Shown: in pieces, positions 19,346 through 28,143 of the stretch | How the letters are laid out: each line of letters opens with the position of its first letter | Position numbering within the stretch: position 1 is the first letter of the stretch | Source: Litorimonas sp947503715 | GTDB taxonomy: Bacteria > Pseudomonadota > Alphaproteobacteria > Caulobacterales > Maricaulaceae | Assembly (NCBI RefSeq): GCF_050271975.1 | Contig: NZ_CP189850.1 | Span: forward strand, 1,054,001 to 1,118,000 | Length of the DNA stretch: 64,000 nt | Reading direction: 5' to 3' | The notes under the pieces: generated by a model | Database searches by the model: none | What the model was told of the DNA's origin: nothing | What the model saw: the letters and a program-made list of their open reading frames with translations, nothing else | Program-made: the position numbers and the translations under genes

Positions 19346-19848
19346 TAACGCGGCACCGCATTGCTGATCAAATTCAACGGAACCGCCGTTGTGTCCTTGC
19401 TCTGACGCAGGACAATTCGGCTTTGCACGTCTGAGATCAGATCGATGGATAGCAGGTCTTCCCGCAGGAAGCTCTCATAGGCGTGCATGTCGGTTGTCAC
19501 GATGCGCAGCATGAAATCGACGGCTCCCGTCACGACAGCGCATTGCACGACTTCCGGCATACGCGCGATGGATTGTTCAAACTTTTCCATATTCACACGG
19601 TTGGGCAATGAGAGTTTCACGGCCACAAAGACTTCGAAATCCAGACCCAGCGTTTCACGGTCCAGCAGGGTCACGCGGGCCTTTATGATACCCAACTCTT
19701 CCATCCGCTTAATCCGTCGCCAGCAGGGGGAGGAGGACAGGCCGACCTTATCGGAAATATCCGAGACAGACAGACTGGCATCCGATTGAATCAGATGCAG
19801 AATTTTCGCATCGATATTGTCCAGTTTCTCGTTTGTTTTGCCAACCAT
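19342..19848 (-). CDS. Lrp/AsnC family transcriptional regulator (BkdR-like)
   Basis: 168 residues. The N-terminal helix-turn-helix is LDNIDAKILHLIQSDASLSVSDIS..VGLSSSPCWRRIKRMEELGII. A RAM ligand-binding domain follows (VVTGAVDFMLRIVTTDMHAYESF). It is divergent from the branched-chain keto-acid dehydrogenase operon. Pseudomonads show the same arrangement, where the Lrp homologue BkdR activates the operon in response to branched-chain amino acids. Regulation of the adjacent operon, and of itself, is therefore inferred from position. Confidence 0.92.
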   Translation of the reverse strand: MVGKTNEKLDNIDAKILHLIQSDASLSVSDISDKVGLSSSPCWRRIKRMEELGIIKARVTLLDRETLGLDFEVFVAVKLSLPNRVNMEKFEQSIARMPEVVQCAVVTGAVDFMLRIVTTDMHAYESFLREDLLSIDLISDVQSRIVLRQSKDTTAVPLNLISNAVPRY

Positions 19849-19868
19849 GTCGTAAACCCCGAATTATC

Positions 19869-19886
19869 GAACAGTTCTTGCTGTTC
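19869..19886. promoter_or_regulatory. Inverted repeat in the lrp-bkd divergent region
   Basis: GAACAG-TTCTTG-CTGTTC is a perfect 6-base inverted repeat, 20 bases upstream of the regulator start. Position suggests an operator for the divergent Lrp-type regulator. The match to a known Lrp box is not established. Confidence 0.4.
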
Positions 19887-19904
19887 AAATTCACTTTATT
19901 GGTA

Positions 19905-19921
19905 TTTTCTACTATAGAAAA
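19905..19921. promoter_or_regulatory. AT-rich palindrome in the lrp-bkd divergent region
   Basis: TTTTCTA-CTA-TAGAAAA is a perfect 7-base inverted repeat with a 3-base centre, the size and AT-richness expected of an Lrp dimer site. Its centre lies about 125 bases before the E1 alpha start. Confidence 0.45.
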
Positions 19922-20037
19922 GCCGAAATTGGTCAATGATATTTTCGTGAATAGTGAGTAAAGGGGCAAAACTAGCCAAGCGCGATAATAAAACCTATAA
20001 GCGCGGGGTATTTCGAACAAAATGAAGATGGCCGCTT

Positions 20038-21288
20038 ATGTCAACGCCCAAGAGATCCAACAGTTCGCGTCTCTATGTGCCGGAACCTCAATTCCGGCCG
20101 GGTGATACCCCGGATTACTCCCATATTGCTGTGCCCGTCGCGCATACACCGCCACGTCCTGACCCGCTCTGTGATCCGCACGAGACTGTGCCGCATGCAA
20201 CAAAGCTTATCCGTGTTCTCCGGTTCTCCGGCGAGGCGGCGGGCGATTGGGTGCCGGAGATTTCCGCTGAAGCGCTGCGCGGGGCTCTTCGCGATCTGGT
20301 CCTGACTCGCGCCATGGATGACCGCATGTTTAATATGCAACGTCAGGGCAAGATGAGCTTTTACATGAAATCCGCAGGGGAAGAGGCCGTCAGTGTTGGC
20401 CATGCCATGGCGCTCCGCGATGCGGATATGATTTTCCCGACCTATCGTCAGCAGGGCATCCTGATTCATCGCGGTGCGTCGATTAAAGAGATGATGTGTC
20501 AGTGCCTCTCTAATTCCGGCGACCCGCTGGATGGGAAGTCTATTCCGGTGCTTTATTCTTTCAAAAAACACGGCTTCTTTTCCATCTCCGGCAATCTCGG
20601 CACGCAACTGATCCAGGGTGTCGGCTGGGGTATGGCGAGTGCCTACAAAAACTCTGATGAAATCGCGTCCGTCTTCACGGGGGAAGGCGCGACGGCGGAA
20701 GGTGACTTCCACTATGCGCTGAACTTCGCGTCCACTTACCGCGCGCCCTGCATCATCAATGTCGTGAATAATCAATGGGCGATCAGTTCCTTCCAAGGCA
20801 TCGCAGCGGGCGAGGGCGAAACATTTGCCGCACGCGGCACGGGCTACGGCCTCGCGACCTTGCGCGTGGACGGCAACGATATTCTTGCGGTTTATGCGGC
20901 GACGAAATGGGCGGCGGAGCGCGCCCGCAAAGGCGGCGGCGCGACACTGATCGAGCATTTCACTTACCGCAAATCCGGTCACTCAACGTCTGATGACCCA
21001 ACAAAGTATCGCCCAGAAAATGAACCCGATGTCTGGCCTTTCGGGGATCCGGTGGATCGTCTTAAAGGTCATCTCATCCATATCGGCGAATGGGATGAAG
21101 ACCGCCACGCCGCTCTGGAAGAAGAGGCCAAACTCGAAATCCGCGAAACCTATAAAGCCGCTGAAGCGATGGGCAATCTGTCCGGTGAAACGCAGGTCAA
21201 TGATTACACGATGTTTGAGCAAGTCTATGAACACGCCCTCCCGCATCTGGACGAACAAAAGCGTATGTTCGCGGCAGAGAGAGATTAG
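20038..21288 (+). CDS. bkdA1: Branched-chain 2-oxoacid dehydrogenase E1 alpha
   Basis: 416 residues, the thiamine-diphosphate-binding alpha subunit. It decarboxylates the 2-oxo acids made from leucine, isoleucine and valine. The ThDP/Mg motif runs from VFTGEGATAEGDFHYALNF to VNNQWAISS. The regulatory-loop region HFTYRKSGHSTSDDPTKYR is typical of the branched-chain group rather than pyruvate dehydrogenase. It is the first gene of a three-gene operon, with 3 bases to the beta-subunit gene. Confidence 0.94.
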   Translation: MSTPKRSNSSRLYVPEPQFRPGDTPDYSHIAVPVAHTPPRPDPLCDPHETVPHATKLIRVLRFSGEAAGDWVPEISAEALRGALRDLVLTRAMDDRMFNMQRQGKMSFYMKSAGEEAVSVGHAMALRDADMIFPTYRQQGILIHRGASIKEMMCQCLSNSGDPLDGKSIPVLYSFKKHGFFSISGNLGTQLIQGVGWGMASAYKNSDEIASVFTGEGATAEGDFHYALNFASTYRAPCIINVVNNQWAISSFQGIAAGEGETFAARGTGYGLATLRVDGNDILAVYAATKWAAERARKGGGATLIEHFTYRKSGHSTSDDPTKYRPENEPDVWPFGDPVDRLKGHLIHIGEWDEDRHAALEEEAKLEIRETYKAAEAMGNLSGETQVNDYTMFEQVYEHALPHLDEQKRMFAAERD

Positions 21289-21291
21289 ACC

Positions 21292-22308
21292 ATGCCCCAG
21301 ATGAATATGCTCGAAGCCATCCGCGATGCGCTGGATGTGAAGATGAGCCAGGACTCGGATGTTTTAGTTTTTGGTGAAGATGTCGGCTATTTTGGCGGGG
21401 TCTTCCGCGCGACGGCGGGCCTGCAGGAAAAGCACGGTCTGCACCGCTGTTTCGACACACCGATTTCAGAGGGCGGTATTGTCGGCATCGCGATTGGGAT
21501 GGCGGCGAATGGGTTGCGCCCCGTCGCGGAAATCCAATTCGCGGATTACATTTATCCGGCCTATGACCAAATCGCGTCTGAAGCCGCGCGTCTGCGTTAT
21601 CGCTCCAATGGTGACTTCACCGCGCCGCTCACCATCCGGACGCCGGTTGGTGGCGGCATTTACGGCGGCACAACACACAGCCAATCACCGGAAGCTTTGT
21701 TCACGCATATTGCGGGCTTGAAGACGATTATCCCGTCCAATCCCTATGACGCTAAGGGCATGTTGATTGACGCGATTGAGGATAATGATCCCGTCCTCTT
21801 CTTGGAACCTAAACGCCTTTATAACGGCCCCTTTGACGGCGACCCCCATGCTCCCGCAAAAGCGTGGCGCGGTCACGAATTGGGCGAGGTTCCGGCTGGT
21901 CACTACACAGTTCCGATGGGCAAAGCGCGGAAGATTTCAAAAGGCTCTGACGTGACCATTCTCGCCTATGGCACAATGGTCTGGGTGGCGGATAAAGTCG
22001 CGAAAGATATGGGCCTCGACGCCGATATTCTCGACCTCCGCTCACTCCTCCCGCTCGATATTGATGCCATTGAAAAGTCGGTGAACAAGACGGGACGTTG
22101 TGTCATTTTGCACGAGGCGACCCGCACATCCGGTTTCGGCGCAGAGCTGTCCGCCCAAGTGCAGGAACGTTGTTTCTATTCTCTCGAAGCGCCCATCCAA
22201 CGCGTGACAGGCTGGGACACGCCCTATCCACACGCGCAGGAATGGGCCTATTTCCCCGGACCGAAACGTGTCGGCAATGCGCTGCGCACCGTGATGGAGG
22301 CCGCGTAA
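21292..22308 (+). CDS. bkdA2: Branched-chain 2-oxoacid dehydrogenase E1 beta
   Basis: 338 residues, the transketolase-type beta subunit that completes the alpha2beta2 E1. Conserved segments include VLVFGEDVGYFGGVFRAT, RCFDTPISEGGIVGIAIGMA, RTPVGGGIYGGTTHSQSPEA and the C-terminal DLRSLLPLDIDAI..SVNKTGRCVILHEA. It is tightly packed between the E1 alpha and E2 genes (3 bases before, 1 base after). Confidence 0.95.
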   Translation: MPQMNMLEAIRDALDVKMSQDSDVLVFGEDVGYFGGVFRATAGLQEKHGLHRCFDTPISEGGIVGIAIGMAANGLRPVAEIQFADYIYPAYDQIASEAARLRYRSNGDFTAPLTIRTPVGGGIYGGTTHSQSPEALFTHIAGLKTIIPSNPYDAKGMLIDAIEDNDPVLFLEPKRLYNGPFDGDPHAPAKAWRGHELGEVPAGHYTVPMGKARKISKGSDVTILAYGTMVWVADKVAKDMGLDADILDLRSLLPLDIDAIEKSVNKTGRCVILHEATRTSGFGAELSAQVQERCFYSLEAPIQRVTGWDTPYPHAQEWAYFPGPKRVGNALRTVMEAA

Positions 22309-22309
22309 G

Positions 22310-23662
22310 ATGGGTATCTATCTCTATAAACTTCCCGACATTGGCGAAGGTGTTGTTGAAGCTGAAATTACGGCTTGGCATGTCTCTGTCGGTGACACGG
22401 TCTCCGAAGAGGACCCCATCGCGGATGCGATGACGGATAAGGCGACGATTGAACTGACTGCGCCCGTTGACGGCGTGATCAAATCCATCGCCTGCGAAGA
22501 GGGCGATATGCTGGCCGTTGGCGGCGTGTTGGTCGAGTTGGAAGTCGAAGGCGAGGGTCATGCGCCAGCGGCTGAGCCTGAGGCCGATCCGGTCGTGGCT
22601 GAAACGCCTCAACCCGAACCTGAAAGAACACCTTTGTCGACGGCAGGTGTTGGACAATCTGCCGCTGCCCCTCTCGCGCCGCCTGTTAAAATCGAACGAA
22701 AAGTCTCGCAGGGCAAAGTCCTCGCGTCGCCGGCCATACGCAAGCGGGCCGAGGCTCTGAACATTGACTTGGCGTCTGTACCCACGGCTCATGAGCGTCT
22801 CACACATGCTGACCTTGACGCTTACCTTTTGTCGTCTATTGCAAATCCATCCACTTCTCCAAATCCGGGCGCTGCCTCTATCCTCCCCGACAGAGAGGCT
22901 TCCGGTTCAGCGGCCCCTGCGACCCCCAAAGCGCAGGGGTCGTCAGTCGCCTCGGATCCTCTTCCGGGGGAAACACGGCAGAAAGTCATCGGCCTCAGAC
23001 GTGTCATCGCGACACGGATGCAAGAGGCCAAGCGTAACATTCCGCATTTCACCTATGTCGAGGAAATCGACATGACTGCATTGGAAGCGATGCGCAAACG
23101 GATGAATGCAAATTCCGGCGAGGATAAACCGAAACTGACGGTCCTGCCGCTGCTCATCCGGGCGCTCTCCGTGACCCTTGATGACTGGCCGCAATTTAAT
23201 GCGCGTTACATGGACCAAGAGGGCTATGTCTCCCGCTTTGCCGATCTCAATCTGGGTATCGCGACCCAGACCGATGGCGGCTTGATTGTACCCGTCGTGC
23301 AAAAGGCGAACAGTCTCTCCATCTGGCAACTTGCTGAAGAGATCGCGCGTCTGGCCGAAGCCGCGCGGACCAATACACTCGCGACAACAGACCTAGAAGG
23401 CGCGACGACAACGCTAACCTCGCTGGGACCACTCGGCGGTATTGTGACGACCCCCGTTATTAATCGTCCCGAAGTCGCAATCTTTGGCCCGAATAAAATC
23501 CGGGAAAAACTCGTGCTGGAAGCGGGGGAAGTCTTTGCGCGCAAGGTCATGAATTTCTCCATCTCCTGCGATCACCGCGTGATTGACGGCTATGACGCCG
23601 CCAAAATGATGCAGGACCTGAAAGCCCGTTTGGAAGACCCGCGCAGTATTTTCATTCTATAA
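22310..23662 (+). CDS. bkdB: Branched-chain 2-oxoacid dehydrogenase E2 (acyltransferase)
   Basis: 450 residues. The N-terminal lipoyl domain carries the lipoylated lysine in MTDKATIEL (about Lys44). After an Ala/Pro/Glu linker comes a peripheral-subunit-binding domain (ASPAIRKRAEALNIDL...HADLDAYL). The catalytic core ends with SCDHRVIDGYDAAKMM, containing the catalytic His and Asp. It moves the acyl group from E1 to CoA. No dihydrolipoamide dehydrogenase (E3) gene follows, so E3 is presumably shared with other complexes. Confidence 0.95.
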   Translation: MGIYLYKLPDIGEGVVEAEITAWHVSVGDTVSEEDPIADAMTDKATIELTAPVDGVIKSIACEEGDMLAVGGVLVELEVEGEGHAPAAEPEADPVVAETPQPEPERTPLSTAGVGQSAAAPLAPPVKIERKVSQGKVLASPAIRKRAEALNIDLASVPTAHERLTHADLDAYLLSSIANPSTSPNPGAASILPDREASGSAAPATPKAQGSSVASDPLPGETRQKVIGLRRVIATRMQEAKRNIPHFTYVEEIDMTALEAMRKRMNANSGEDKPKLTVLPLLIRALSVTLDDWPQFNARYMDQEGYVSRFADLNLGIATQTDGGLIVPVVQKANSLSIWQLAEEIARLAEAARTNTLATTDLEGATTTLTSLGPLGGIVTTPVINRPEVAIFGPNKIREKLVLEAGEVFARKVMNFSISCDHRVIDGYDAAKMMQDLKARLEDPRSIFIL

Positions 23663-23682
23663 AATTTCGTGCAGACGGGGAC

Positions 23683-23710
23683 TTGCGCGACCTGCGCTAA
23701 TCCCCTACAT
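23683..23710 (+). promoter_or_regulatory. Putative tRNA promoter
   Basis: TTGCGC at 23683-23688 and CTACAT at 23705-23710 are separated by 16 bases and end 19 bases before the tRNA. This resembles a sigma-70-type promoter of alphaproteobacteria. Confidence 0.4.
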
Positions 23711-23729
23711 CGCGCGCCTATCGGAAGAT

Positions 23730-23806
23730 GGTGAGGTAGCTCAGCTGGTTAGAGCGCAGGACTCATAATCCTGAGGTCGAGAGTTCAAGTCTCTCTCTCA
23801 CTACCA
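23730..23806 (+). tRNA. tRNA-Met (CAT anticodon)
   Basis: A complete 77-base cloverleaf. The acceptor arms are GGTGAGG and TCTCACT (with two G-U pairs), the D arm is GCTC/GAGC, and the anticodon arm CAGGA-CTCATAA-TCCTG has anticodon CAT. The T arm is GAGAG-TTCAAGT-CTCTC, with discriminator A and an encoded CCA. The paired first base excludes initiator tRNA. The alternative is tRNA-Ile with a lysidine-modified CAT anticodon, which cannot be ruled out by eye. Confidence 0.92.
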
Positions 23807-23812
23807 TCCTTC

Positions 23813-23831
23813 GCTTTTTCTTCGAAAAAGC
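23813..23831. terminator. Hairpin between tRNA and convergent operon
   Basis: GCTTTTTC-TTC-GAAAAAGC is a perfect 8-base stem just after the tRNA. No T-run follows outside the stem, so it may mark the 3' end of the tRNA precursor or stop the convergent operon. Confidence 0.45.
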
Positions 23832-23850
23832 TTCGGCTTGGCAGGCCATC

Positions 23851-24819
23851 CTAAACCCAATATCCGCCCAACCGCTCAATCACCCAGACCATGGCAATTC
23901 CGGCAATGGCGTAGGTCGTGACGAGTTCTGTTGTTTTTCGCCAGTTTTTACCCAGTTTCAATAAACCGAAGAGTGCGAATAGGGCCATCCCAATCACGGC
24001 GAATTGTCCCAGTTCTACACCCAAATTAAACAGAAACAGCGCGAGGAGTTCTGTGCCTTGGGGGAGACCGATATCGGCGAGCGCCCCTGCAAATCCGAAC
24101 CCGTGGATGAGGCCAATTGTGAACGCGATGAGATAGGGACGTTTGACGCCGAGAGTCGCCTTGCCCTTGCCCTTCGCCATAATCTCCGCGGCGAGTAAAA
24201 CGATGGACGCTGCGATGAGAATTTCGACGGGTCGGGAGGGCAGGGAAACGCCGCCAAGCGCGGTTGCCGCAAGCGTGAGCGTGTGTGCCACTGTAAAGGC
24301 CGTCGCGACGCCCCAGACTTTCCGTCCACCGACCAGCAGAGCCAAGCCAATCACAAACAACAAATGGTCCCATCCGAAAATGATGTGTTCCACCCCAATC
24401 CATAAATAATCTTTGGCCGGACTGGCTTGCGGACCTTCAAGAGGGAGGACGGGCTCAGCGGGTTTGAGGAGCGCCGTGCGGGCCTCTCCATTTAAATATC
24501 TAACCTCTACAAACGCATCTGTAAGTGTGCGTTCCAAACCGGGGAGGGAGAGTGCGCCGCTTAGCAGGTCGCAGGACACCGTGAACCGTTCAGCCACCGT
24601 ATCGCCCGTACGGTCCAGACGCGGCGTGGATTGTGTGCAGCCTTCCGGAAAAGTCGGCGTGATGCGTAGCCTTTGCCCGGACAGGACGGGCTGTTTCCAG
24701 ATCACTTGAAACTGCGCGGGTTCGACCTCTGTCGCGCGCAGGAAGGCCGGGCGGACTTCATGGGCGAAGGCCGTGACAGAAGACATCCAGAGGAGACAAA
24801 TCGTGAGAAGCAGTCTCAC
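23851..24819 (-). CDS. HupE/UreJ-like membrane protein
   Basis: 322 residues. The signal peptide is cleaved after AFA, which would leave a mature N-terminal histidine (HEVRPAFLRA), a feature of this subfamily. A periplasmic beta domain (about residues 20-135) is followed by six or so membrane helices with the HupE signatures EHIIFGWDHLLFVIGLALL, FTVAHTLTLA and GLIHGFGFAGAL. HupE/UreJ proteins are nickel or cobalt permeases. This longer version with an extra domain has no proven substrate. It is the last gene of a three-gene unit: its start overlaps the foldase stop by 4 bases. Confidence 0.88.
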   Translation of the reverse strand: MRLLLTICLLWMSSVTAFAHEVRPAFLRATEVEPAQFQVIWKQPVLSGQRLRITPTFPEGCTQSTPRLDRTGDTVAERFTVSCDLLSGALSLPGLERTLTDAFVEVRYLNGEARTALLKPAEPVLPLEGPQASPAKDYLWIGVEHIIFGWDHLLFVIGLALLVGGRKVWGVATAFTVAHTLTLAATALGGVSLPSRPVEILIAASIVLLAAEIMAKGKGKATLGVKRPYLIAFTIGLIHGFGFAGALADIGLPQGTELLALFLFNLGVELGQFAVIGMALFALFGLLKLGKNWRKTTELVTTYAIAGIAMVWVIERLGGYWV

Positions 24820-25637
24820 TCTTCCACCTCGACCTTATATTTGCGCATCAGGGATTTGAGCGCTTCCGCATTTTCCTCACGCTTGGCGGCGTCCAACCAG
24901 ACCCGCTCAATTTCCGGCTGAATGGTTTTAAAATCGGGAAGACGCTCAGGCGTGATATTTGTGAGGCGGACGAGATGAACGCCAAAGGCGGAATTGATCG
25001 GGCCTTGCCAATCATCGGTTTCCGGTAGATCGAAGAGTTTTTCGGCAAAGGCCGTTCCGAAATCCCGCCGAACGGAGTCTTGCGATTGTCGGGTGAAAAT
25101 ACGCCCCGTCATAAAGGCATCGCCTTGTCCTTCCCAACCGGTCGGAATTCCCGCCGAGAGGGCATCCGTGGCAACTTGCACAACGGTGTCGGATCGGTCG
25201 CGGGGAGAGAAATAAATATGTTCGAAACTGCGTGTTTCGGGACGGATAAACTTCTCCGGATTTTCCGCAAACCAAGCTTTTAGATTGTCGACGGGTGGCA
25301 GGGGCGGTGCGCCGACATCATCAATCATGAAGCGCATTTTTTGGGCCAGCCGTCGGCGGATGATTGTGTCATCCGCATCGAGTCCCAGCCGCCTGGCCTC
25401 GCGCATCAAGACTTGCTCCTCGACATAGGCGAAGAGCAAGGCTTCCAGATCGGCATCCGTGGGTTGGCGACGATTTTCCGTCGCAAAGATTTGCGCCTGC
25501 CGTTCCATTTCGGCGGCACTGACGATCAGCGTGTGATCGGCTTTCTGAACATGTCTCTGCCAAAGGGAATGTCCCGCAAAGAGCAAGGCACCCAACAGGA
25601 CAAAATGGACGAAAGGCTCGCGTAAAAATCGTTTCAT
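24816..25637 (-). CDS. Membrane-anchored PpiC-type peptidyl-prolyl isomerase
   Basis: 273 residues. One N-terminal membrane anchor (FVHFVLLGALLFAGHSLW) leaves the rest in the periplasm. A SurA-N-like helical segment (LEALLFAYVEEQVLMREARRLG) precedes a parvulin-like domain (RSFEHIYFSP...GPINSAFGVHLVRL). The GGDLG part of the canonical rotamase core is poorly conserved (WEGQGDAFM), so it may act more as a chaperone than as an isomerase. The start abuts the DUF3604 stop, and the stop overlaps the HupE-like gene, so all three are translationally coupled. Confidence 0.82.
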   Translation of the reverse strand: MKRFLREPFVHFVLLGALLFAGHSLWQRHVQKADHTLIVSAAEMERQAQIFATENRRQPTDADLEALLFAYVEEQVLMREARRLGLDADDTIIRRRLAQKMRFMIDDVGAPPLPPVDNLKAWFAENPEKFIRPETRSFEHIYFSPRDRSDTVVQVATDALSAGIPTGWEGQGDAFMTGRIFTRQSQDSVRRDFGTAFAEKLFDLPETDDWQGPINSAFGVHLVRLTNITPERLPDFKTIQPEIERVWLDAAKREENAEALKSLMRKYKVEVEE

Positions 25638-27542
25638 TTAATTCGATGAAATCCAAATAGGGGAGGACCACGCCCGTTCTTTAATCGTCGCGGGCAGGTC
25701 AGGATGGCGTTCAACATTGGCTCGCAATGCTTCCCATGTCGACCAACGACAGGTCGGATTTTCCAACACGCGCACATAATAGGCGGCGGCGATAGAGGCG
25801 TCGTGATCGGGGTCCGTCCAAACCGCACGAAGCTCCGGATCGCCCGCTCCCGTGCTGGCTGTGCAGGTGGAAAGGTCGACACTCGCCCCATTATCAGGAC
25901 AGCGTTTTGTCGCGGGATCGGGCGTGGCCCCGTCGGAGCACGCCATGTCATAAACCGCTTCCTGCGGACCGTCCGCCGTGTGCCAGCTTTTGATGATTTG
26001 AATCCGGTCCAACGGAGCGCCACGCGGATCGCGTGCAGCCAATGCCATGAAGGTCGGCGCAGTCTCGCCGGACAGCTTACCCCCCATCGGCACACCTGCC
26101 GCGTAAGCCTGCGCCGTGACATCTGTTGCGTTGAGCATGTCTTCCGTCATCGCGCCGCCAAAGAAACGCAGACGGATGCGAGGGCCGGATGTGGCGTAAG
26201 TCTCGCGCCGACGCATGGCGTCAAAAATGGACTCGCGTGTATTCTCTTCGGCCCAGACGGCAGCGTAACCGGATGCGCCCCATTTGGAGAACCAGTTCTC
26301 CGCATTCACGTCGCGTTCAACGCCTTCCCACGTCTTTGCGCCGCCGGGCGGGACGCTACCGCGCTCTTCCGCTGTGCCGTCAACAATGCCGACCTTGGAC
26401 CAGTAATCCTCCTCATCAAAGGCGCCGCCCACAACGTGAGAATCGGAACTGCCAATCAGGCCGAACTCATAGGGGTTGGTTCCCGTCTCGGCTTCCAAGG
26501 CTAAACCTCGTGCGAGGGCCTCGCGAATGTAGGAGCCGTTGATTTTCGACTTCGCCGTCGAGCCTAAGAGGAGCTCATAAATTTCAAAATCCGCAAATTC
26601 ATCATTTGGTGAGAGGACAGGATGTGTTTCCGATGTCCCCTTCACCTGTGTCATTTCGACAATGGGTTCATTGCGCAGGCGCTGGGCTGTGTAATCCGCA
26701 TCCATGACTGAGCCGTCCATTTGGGTCATGTCGAACATCTGCCCGTTTGACACATTGGAATTATGTGGAATGGCAAGGACGTCCCGCCCGGCCGCGCGTT
26801 CCGTGTCCATCCAATCCCAGAGGTCTTCCGGATTGGTGGATTCCAGTGTCGAGAAAAGGCGGTCCGGCGCATCGTCCGCAAAGAGAACATTCCGGTGAAG
26901 ATTACCGCCGCCAAATGTGTCGCCACTCTCGCGATTGGTCGTGACCGCCGTGTATTCATAGGCCGCAAAAGTCGTCAGTTCTCCGGGTCGGTAAAACTCA
27001 TTAGCTGTCGCCACCGCGCTCTGCCATGTACTGTCGACAAGGTCGCGGTCATACATACCGGGCAGCGCTTCGCCAGAGCGCACAGATGTGCCGACTTTCT
27101 GGAACGCGCCAATGATTGTCGCGGGGTCCGTGCCAAACATACCCTTGGCCAGTTCTAATTCTGAGAGTGGACTGTCCGGATTATCCATCGCGGGCAGGAT
27201 GCCCATGTAAGCGCCGTGATCTGTCGCCGCGACAAAATCCAGAGGATCTCCGCCCAGTTTGATCTCGTAACCTGACGGATGTCGCACGCCTTCGCCGAGG
27301 GCGAAGCGGTAGACATCTTCAGGTGTTGTACGCACATTGAAAATATAGGCATCAAAACTGTTCTTCGTATGAATGTGCAGGTCACCGAAATAGACATTTC
27401 GGGTTTCGGAATAATCCGCTGTGCGCGTGTCTGTTTTGACCGCGTCGGATAGTTTGGCTGTTTTTTGGTTGTCAGTCTCCGTCCCGCACCCTGCTAAAAA
27501 CAAAGCCAATCCCGAGACGCCCAGCATCATAAATTTATACAT
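25638..27542 (-). CDS. DUF3604 lipoprotein, PHP-like metal-dependent hydrolase
   Basis: 634 residues from ATG 27542 (GGAGAGAG upstream); an earlier in-frame start is not preceded by a site. A hydrophobic segment ends in the lipobox LAGC (Cys19). The metal-binding pattern of the PHP superfamily can be followed: DLHIHT (His56, His58), ATDHG (Asp108, His109), IPHNSN (His260) and SSDSH (Asp367, His369). This suggests a multi-metal phosphoesterase-like hydrolase anchored at the cell surface or in the periplasm. The substrate is unknown. It is the first gene of the unit with the foldase and the HupE-like protein. Confidence 0.9.
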   Translation of the reverse strand: MYKFMMLGVSGLALFLAGCGTETDNQKTAKLSDAVKTDTRTADYSETRNVYFGDLHIHTKNSFDAYIFNVRTTPEDVYRFALGEGVRHPSGYEIKLGGDPLDFVAATDHGAYMGILPAMDNPDSPLSELELAKGMFGTDPATIIGAFQKVGTSVRSGEALPGMYDRDLVDSTWQSAVATANEFYRPGELTTFAAYEYTAVTTNRESGDTFGGGNLHRNVLFADDAPDRLFSTLESTNPEDLWDWMDTERAAGRDVLAIPHNSNVSNGQMFDMTQMDGSVMDADYTAQRLRNEPIVEMTQVKGTSETHPVLSPNDEFADFEIYELLLGSTAKSKINGSYIREALARGLALEAETGTNPYEFGLIGSSDSHVVGGAFDEEDYWSKVGIVDGTAEERGSVPPGGAKTWEGVERDVNAENWFSKWGASGYAAVWAEENTRESIFDAMRRRETYATSGPRIRLRFFGGAMTEDMLNATDVTAQAYAAGVPMGGKLSGETAPTFMALAARDPRGAPLDRIQIIKSWHTADGPQEAVYDMACSDGATPDPATKRCPDNGASVDLSTCTASTGAGDPELRAVWTDPDHDASIAAAYYVRVLENPTCRWSTWEALRANVERHPDLPATIKERAWSSPIWISSN

Positions 27543-27686
27543 ATCTCTCTCCCCAGAGTGGTGTGACTGTGGCCCATGCGACACAATGTGTCAAAATGCA
27601 GTTTGGTATGAACAGTTTTGACTTTTCCGGCGTAGTTAGTGAGATTATGAACATTGCAGATACTGCAGACTTTGGATGTGAGCGTT

Positions 27687-28118
27687 ATGGCTTTGCAAGA
27701 ACTGATTTATACGAGCTTGGCGAACCCGGCCTCCTCTCATGCCGCCGTGCAGGACATTCTAAAATCCTCGCAGCGCAATAATGTTGCGCATGAGATTACG
27801 GGACTTCTTCTTTTTGACGGTGACCGGTACATCCAAATTTTGGAAGGTGTTCCGCAAAACCTTGATCTGCTATTTTCTAAGATTTCATCGGATAGTCGTC
27901 ATCACAGTTTGGAGCTGCTGCACCGTGGACCTGTCGCGTCGCGGGCTTTCTCTGATTGGCGCATGGCCTATGAGGAAATGCCCAAGGGCCTGCTGGATGA
28001 TCTGGCTGAAAATATGGCCGTCTATGCCATGGAAAATGAAGGCGAAATCCTTGATCCCGAAGACAGTTTTGGCGCGCGCCTAAACGGCATGTTTATGGAC
28101 GCGATTGCTGCCGAATAA
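27687..28118 (+). CDS. BLUF-domain blue-light sensor, single domain
   Basis: 143 residues from ATG 27687; a TTG 33 bases upstream is also in frame. The BLUF fold binds FAD and switches on blue light. Its key residues are present: Tyr in LIYTS, Asn in the RNNVAHEITGLLLF helix-strand, Gln in YIQILEG, and the Trp and Met in SDWRMAYE. Only a short C-terminal helix follows, with no EAL, GGDEF or other output domain, so it should signal through a partner protein. It is divergent from the DUF3604 unit and ends near the RegA gene. Confidence 0.92.
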   Translation: MALQELIYTSLANPASSHAAVQDILKSSQRNNVAHEITGLLLFDGDRYIQILEGVPQNLDLLFSKISSDSRHHSLELLHRGPVASRAFSDWRMAYEEMPKGLLDDLAENMAVYAMENEGEILDPEDSFGARLNGMFMDAIAAE

Positions 28119-28143
28119 TCTTTTGTAATTTCCGATAATAAAA

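Noticed and set aside
20041..20982. 313-codon open frame opposite the E1 alpha gene
   Set aside because: It is antisense to a conserved gene in its full length, without a ribosome-binding site or family match.
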